Positions 58,519 through 64,000 of a stretch of 64,000 nt of DNA are shown piece by piece; the first letter of the stretch is position 1; each line of letters starts with the position of its first letter. The notes below the pieces were generated by a model that was given only the letters and a program-made list of their open reading frames with translations, was not told the origin of the DNA and searched no databases. Made by a program: the position numbers and the translations under genes. Origin of the DNA: Trichoplusia ni (lineage: Eukaryota > Arthropoda > Insecta > Lepidoptera > Noctuidae); assembly GCF_003590095.1 (NCBI RefSeq), contig NC_039492.1:5890001-5954000 (forward strand), in the 5' to 3' direction.

Positions 58519-61435
58519 CTGCTTCCACGATTTTTTTTTTAATTCAAGCATTATTTTAAAAGAGATAAATGTTAAAGAAACGTGAAAAAGCGTTAATGTA
58601 AACTTCACATTTAAGACGTGTTTCATTAGTTCATTATTGAAAAATATTTTACAGATTGAGCACGACGCCGACTCTATTTACACGAACTAAGAATTAAAAC
58701 ATTGCTATACAACAAATAAACACGAATATAAAAAAGGCAAATTTAGTGTAAAGCGACATTCAGTAATAAAATGTAAAACTGGCAGTCAATACCCTGAAAT
58801 AGTAGCATCACTATGCACTTTGAGCGGTGACTGATCGACGGACAGTTGTTCCGAAATCGAATCGGACTTTATTTAACGTCACTAAAAATAGTGATGCACA
58901 TTTTCCCAAAGCGTAGTGGGAGAGAGGAAAGTGCGCGTCACCGCCGGCCGAGGGGAGCTGAAATCACGGCAGCAAACATTGACTTTAGACTTTTACTCTT
59001 TTACTCACTTAGACTAACTCCCTGCGCTGCAAATCACTCCACTAGAAACGAAGAGGAAGTTTTAAATTCTGAAATTTCTTTAAATAATTTAAAGCCGTCT
59101 GCTATGAATCGACTTAGTGAGTTATTGAATAGTTCCCGATTCAATAATTGGGTTCATGTGCTAGCCTTTGTTCGGTACTTACTTGAGCACCTTAATTCTG
59201 TGTAGTTTGCGTGTATTTAGGCATTGTTTATTCAGTACTTATCGCGTATTAACTATGAATGGGACCGTAATTGCTAAGGCGGTTTTAAATTGCTTTTGGG
59301 AATAAAATGCAGTAGGAAGTAATTACTTCTAAGGAGGTTTTGGCTAGACTACGCGAGCAGCACGCAGGTCTAGTCTACAAAGTTCAAATTTAAATAGCCT
59401 AGCTCGTTTAGAATTAAATATCGAATAAAATTGAATGTTGTTTCAAAGTAAGAACCGTATAATACGTAGCTTTTAAACAATAACGAAGTGTTGAGCGGCA
59501 TTACTCACCACCTTTTCAAGAACATAAAAATCTCATTAATTAATTTTAAAGACACATTATACACAAACAGAATCATAATGATATAAATTAAAACAGTATA
59601 ATGTGAATTCAGACTACTTATCTTGTGAAATGTTTATTTTATAACTGTAATAAGTCTTAATGCGTCGGTTTCTAATTTTTCCGTCTGAAAACATTTCTTG
59701 GAATCGTCTTCATTTAAATAAAAATAAACCGTTTAGAAAAGTGAAAGAAGACGGTTTGTTCGGCCCTAATATCCATAATTGCACGATCGATTCCAACTGG
59801 AACCGTTATAACCGTAATTAAGCAGTTAATAGACATCTGAAGGGGGATTCATAGTTATTCAAATACCGTAGTCAGCGATCTAATACGTCGGGGAGGCAGC
59901 AATCACTCGGCGAGCCCGCTGAATAACGGCGCGCATTTAATCTTTTCAGACGTTCTCAAATATCCAATCATTAACTTGTGTACCCACTTCCGACATCGCC
60001 GATTTGTTACTGTAAATGTGCCGATAGAATGAGAGAACGCCCAGATTTGTGAACACACCACCTATTTATTTAGCTTTTATTAACTTGCTGGCCTAAGTTA
60101 ATGTAGTGAGGTTGGTGTGAATGGTACCGAGATGATTTATGAGCAAATGTGATGACCTTGGTGCCGTCCGAACGAGTACTTTGTGTTTTTTGTATTGCGC
60201 TTAAAATTTCATTGACACACTTTATATTTGTTTTATTTTTGTGGCCAGTGACGCTACTTAATTCTACTTTCACTTTAAATATTTATGCACCAAACCACAT
60301 TATAAAAGTATTGTAGTGAAAGGCAACGAAGGTCCTGCATATTTAAAAGGCCGTTATTATAACCGATTGCATTTTACGCAACATTATAAGTAACATTATC
60401 TGCTTTAATTATATTTTAATGCCGACATCAACGTACTGCGGTCCACTGGCAGAGCGAAACGTTACGATATTCTAGTGTTTTAGACTTAAAATAAATTATT
60501 AAATTTTTTAAGTAGTTGTTTTTTATAATTATAATCTAGATTGCTCGAGCGATATAAAAAATCACGCATATTTTTTATTTTCGCCTTATATATTTTTAAA
60601 AAGTATATTTATTTTATAATTTCTTATAATTGTTTGTGCGTTTTCCGTAATCATTTTCGATAAATTCCATCGCTTCATTTACAAAATGTGGTGTAAAGAG
60701 TTCGTAAAAACCTTTTCGCAGAAAATAAATCATTTCTACGGCTGAATGGTGATAACAGTTCTCGCAAATATATTTTAAATATAGAATAAAGCTATTTTTT
60801 TTTTTTGGATGTGTGTAAGCTTAATATTTACATAGATGTGTATGTGTGGGTGTCGAATGACGTCATACTGTCACATGGATTGTCGAACGCCTGAAGTAAT
60901 TAATATGGCCATTTTTTTTTAAGTTTTTTATAACTTTATAAATATAAATGTAAAAATTAAGGATGAGGATCTATAGATAAAACTTCCAAATATTCATCCA
61001 AAATTTCACCCTCTACATCTTGTTTATTACTCAACCAATTTCGATGAACTATCTTAGAACTATCGTCACAAAACGGGCTATCAAACAAAGAAAATTCATT
61101 AACAATAATCGAATCAGTTTATTCGCTAAAGTTAGACAGACGAACAGCTGACTAATGTATCACTGACCGTTATTTTCTGAAATGCTCACGAAGTAAAAAC
61201 TTAAACATTTGATTTAACAAATAGTTTCATAAATATAATAAAGTTGTTGTAAATAAAACTTAGAACATATATTACAGGTTTATAGTTCCGGGCAGTTAGA
61301 AGTTGAACTGTCAAAAGTGGTTTTACAATTGTGCTCTGTAAATGATGATACAGCTTGTTAAACTTTCGTAAGTTGCATTAAATAACAAATAACATGTTGT
61401 TGGTATAAAATGGTTTATTTGTTTATTTTTGGCTA
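58519..61435. other. Non-coding stretch
   Basis: A 119-codon plus frame (58846-59205) crosses a GC-richer patch; it has no recognisable domain and I do not call it. A 7-bp inverted repeat TAGACTA/TAGTCTA lies at 59345-59377. A TGACGTCA octamer lies at 60858-60865. AT-rich from 60.5 kb. Confidence 0.45.
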
Positions 61436-61478
61436 TTATTTCACTGCTGGGCAGAAGTCTCTCTTTCAGGGCAAATCT
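61436..61478 (-). mobile_element. Short fragment of a LINE/SINE tail
   Basis: The minus strand reads GAGAGACTTCTGCCCAGCAG then TGAAATAATAGCC. The CTGCCCAGCAGTG signature is the terminal motif of the lepidopteran tail family, oriented opposite to the 63.4-kb copy. Only about 43 bases are recognisable. Confidence 0.55.
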
Positions 61479-61858
61479 CTTTTTACGGTGTTTATTTACG
61501 TTGTTTTATAAAAAAATACTTAGCTAATCTTTAAAGCTCTTGACTTAATAATAATAATTTTAAAACAAAAGCATACAATCTATTTCAAATAAAAGCCTAC
61601 TGAGCAAAACAACAAATAGCTATTTCACGTCAAATGATCTTAAAATCATCAAAACCAGTTCACTTAGTGCGACGTTTTGAGGCAACTTTTCTACATTTAT
61701 CGCTTTACAATGGATTTAGTAGGTATTATAGTATTTAAGATACAATATTTATATAACTAAAGAGTGTTTTAAAAAATCAAAACTTTTTTGCGGAACTATA
61801 TTACCGAGCATAAAAGTCAGTGTAATATATTTTTATAATAACTATCGTGAGACTGATT
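61479..61858. other. Non-coding AT-rich stretch
   Basis: No recognised feature between the tail fragment and the foldback element. Confidence 0.5.
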
Positions 61859-62047
61859 CATTATTAAATGATGTAACGGTTTACTCACGCGTATTTATCG
61901 GGGTAGCCCGACTAGTTTCGGACCCAACCGGAGTCCTTAATCATGAACAGACGCGGCGGGATCGCGAGTCGAACTTCGAAGTTCGACTCGCTAAAAAATC
62001 GTCGGCGATAAATACGCGTGAGTAAACCGCTACATCATTTAATAGTG
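61859..62047. mobile_element. Foldback/MITE-like element with 42-bp terminal inverted repeats
   Basis: Left arm 61859-61900 and right arm 62006-62047 are inverted copies with about two mismatches over 42 bases (key block GGTTTACTCACGCGTATTTA then TCG). The 105-base interior holds ACTAGTTTCGGACCCAACCG and, at 61964-61991, a perfect 28-bp palindrome (GCGAGTCGAACTTC and its complement). At 189 bases with no coding capacity it fits a MITE. No clear target-site duplication was found, so superfamily is unassigned. A lone arm lies at 22928-22970. Confidence 0.8.
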
Positions 62048-63046
62048 TTAAATATTTTCCTTTGTTACCAATACTGTATGCAGAAACATCTGTTTTCTTT
62101 CTAAAGTGCCCCAAATTCATATAAATACCAAAATAGCACATATTAACTGTTTATTAAAGAACATTCTAGAACAACACTTCCTTCATCACATTATAAGGAA
62201 TACAAGTACTGAAGAAATATCTAACGTTCAAGAATAGTTTTGGTACACTTGTTTGAGGACCGAGTGTATTTTATGTTTTCCTTGCTGTGATAATGGCAGA
62301 GCAGATCGGAATTAGTCTAGCTGCCAGACTGCCGCTATATCTCCTTGAATACTATTCAGCTCGTTTTAATAACCTTAATGTGTTTTAGTCTCAAGGCAAC
62401 ATGCTAAGAATTACTTGTTATTTCTGTTCTAGTCCTTTTTCTAAGTTAGGGTTGTGTTAAAGTATTTACTTGGAGTAGGCATATGAATTGCATTAAGTTG
62501 AATGCCGTATCTTAGGTAGAAAGACCTCACATTTTAGCTAAACTTTATAATTAAATTAAATTGGTATATCGATATTCAATTTAATTGGATCAGAGTTATA
62601 ATTGAAATGACGCAACAACTGATTTCTGATTACGATTAAAAACTGGATATGTGTTCCTGGATATTGTCTTGCTCCAGCTCTATTGAGTATTCCTTACAGA
62701 ACATTTACAGATTCGAAACCACGACTTAACCAACTAAACATTCAGAAGGACAACATACTACAATCATGAATTAAAACTGCTGAATCGTTTGTTTAACTAA
62801 CAAACAATCACGCGTAATCTTATTCCACGTCTATTGACGTTCCACGTTAAGCTATCGACCCAGATTCGAGAACTGCGACAAAACCGGTGAGTATCGTACA
62901 GCTGTCTAGCAAAACAATAAATATTTGAATATTTTAACGCCGAATTCTGGTAAAGGGATGTAAATGACTAGCTCGTCCAATTTGCATTGAACAGATTAAC
63001 GTCATAATCGGCGCGATTCAATCAGCGATCCCGAGAACTCTGGACA
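62048..63046. other. Non-coding stretch with one hairpin
   Basis: AATTAAATTG (62554-62563) and CAATTTAATT (62577-62586) form a perfect 10-bp stem around GTATATCGATATT, which contains its own ATATCGATAT palindrome. No gene or repeat family recognised. Confidence 0.5.
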
Positions 63047-63074
63047 GGGGACAGGGGGGGGGGTGGAAGGGGGG
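63047..63074 (+). repeat. G-rich tract with quadruplex potential
   Basis: GGGG (63047-63050), a run of ten G (63054-63063) and GGGGGG (63069-63074) lie within 28 bases. The pattern fits quadruplex-forming sequence on the + strand. Confidence 0.55.
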
Positions 63075-63332
63075 CGTACCGATGCCATTTAACGTAGATA
63101 CTAATAACTTCAGATAAAATGCTAATTTTGTGTTCATTCGATTTACGTAAAGAAGATAGCGAGCTCCTCTGTTAAACAGGACGTTTCCCCTGGTATTGTT
63201 GTATCGCGATCACCTACGCTGACAGTTTCATTTAGAAAAAGAGGTTTGTTATCAGGGAACACTTCCGCATATTTGATTTGCGGTTATATACATGGTTTGC
63301 TCGAAATGCAGGTTTGATCGAGCGCAGGCAAA
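63075..63332. other. Non-coding spacer
   Basis: No recognised feature between the G-rich tract and the LINE tail. Confidence 0.5.
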
Positions 63333-63515
63333 GTACCAATGTGATCTTTTCAAAGATATATGTAAAGACAAAACGTTAAAGAAAAACATCGTAAAGAAAC
63401 CCAGATTTCAAATAAAAAAATCTGAAATCATCAAGTAATCTAGCGCGGTGATCAGTGCTCAAAACATCAGAAAAGGGAAGAGGCCTGTGCCTAGCAGTGG
63501 GACGAATATAGGCCT
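63333..63515 (+). mobile_element. 3' tail of a lepidopteran non-LTR element
   Basis: Reads AATGTGATCTTTTCAAAG, AAAAACATCGTAAAGAAACC, CAGATTTCA, CTAGCGCGGTGATCAGTG, GAAAAGGGAAGAGG and CCTGTGCCTAGCAGTGGGAC ending GAATATAGGCCTGG. This order is the one I recall for a very common lepidopteran retroelement tail. It is the most complete of the copies here. No coding part precedes it, as expected for 5'-truncated insertions. Confidence 0.75.
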
Positions 63516-64000
63516 GGTATTAAAATTCGTAATCGTTAATTCCAAGACAAAGATAAACATACCTATAATTCCAAATATTAAAATTAATTACTTTCGTCCT
63601 GTCCTCGATCCGGCTTAACAAATTTAATTATGCCCTCTCGACATCAATAAACATATTTAGAGGGATCCTCCCGAATCTTGAACAGCCTCCATTCAGGCTT
63701 GCAATCCGATCCAAGTGAGCGCTTGTCATATTGATTCAACACCGTGAGTGAGTGTTTTCGGAAGCTACGATAAGACGAAACGTGACTGCGGGTCCCGCTG
63801 GCGGACCAACCATGTGGACCTTTATACTTTACACTTAGAAACCTTGTAAGCATTGTACTGCCTCAAGCCCCCATAACCCTCGGTTGACTTACTACAATGT
63901 ACTAGTTTAACATCATTTACTCGGAAAATAGCGAGATCGATTCGCAACCGATTTTCGATGTAGCGTTGTTTCAAACAGTGCAGCAAATTGAATGTCAGAT
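63516..64000. other. Non-coding end of window
   Basis: A 69-codon minus frame (63644-63853) has no recognisable domain. The window ends in unique sequence. Confidence 0.5.

Noticed and set aside
13230..60865. Enrichment of CRE octamers TGACGTCA (13230, 28154, 54079, 60858)
   Set aside because: Four in 64 kb is only a mild excess over roughly one expected and they are far apart, so no cluster can be claimed.
1..64000. CRISPR array, bacterial operon, phage or defence system
   Set aside because: No regularly spaced repeats, no dense coding, no ribosome-binding sites; the sequence is a eukaryotic non-coding region.

Overview
The window looks like a lepidopteran (moth or butterfly) nuclear chromosome. 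The best evidence is a set of dispersed repeats that I recognise from Lepidoptera: 3' tails of a non-LTR element carrying the 'CCTGTGCCTAGCAGTGGGA' signature (63.3-63.5 kb, with fragments at 4.4-4.9, 27.8 and 61.4 kb); tRNA-derived SINEs with box A/B promoters (4.9, 41.1, 41.5 and 58.4 kb); a tail with the 'CGAGTCCAACTCGCGCTTGA' motif (15.1 kb); and a long-TIR foldback element with ends containing 'TTTACTCACGCGTATTTATC' (61.9 kb, with a lone arm at 22.9 kb). These assignments rest on remembered consensus patterns, not on a search.

I find no protein-coding gene that I can defend. The longest open frame is 133 codons (19744-20145, +). The open frames have no recognisable domains, often overlap on both strands, and concentrate in GC-richer patches where stop codons are rarer. 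I also recognised no tRNA, rRNA, snRNA or known insect microRNA; that check was by eye against remembered mature sequences. Two stretches may be decayed coding sequence: 29373-29558, possibly a non-LTR retroelement fragment, and 43295-43555, an 87-codon frame broken by two stops and followed by a good splice-donor match.

Layout: 0-4.4 kb is AT-rich with a CpG-rich patch at 1.66 kb and a GC-rich hairpin plus a duplicated module at 3.3 kb. At 4.4-5.1 kb there is a nested repeat cluster. From 5.1 to 22.9 kb the sequence is mostly unique, with isolated hairpins and the second copy of the 3.3-kb module at 9.65 kb. A run of five short hairpins lies at 23.17-23.49 kb. From 27.8 to 33.3 kb there is a repeat fragment, a long hairpin, a possible retroelement fossil, a second duplicated module pair (29.6 and 32.9 kb), a TAATTA-rich block and GC-rich patches. 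From 33.3 to 58 kb the sequence is mostly unique, with GC-rich patches, two SINEs, two minisatellites and several hairpins. The right end carries a SINE, the foldback element and another LINE tail.

Taken together, the window is 64 kb with no supported exon, only about 1.5-2 kb of recognisable mobile DNA, many homeodomain-type TAATTA sites and several duplicated or hairpin-forming segments. This is best explained as a gene desert or very large intron beside a developmental regulator, but the sequence does not identify that gene. The least ordinary features are the two pairs of short duplicated modules, the perfect 19-bp hairpin at 20.3 kb and the hairpin run at 23.2-23.5 kb.
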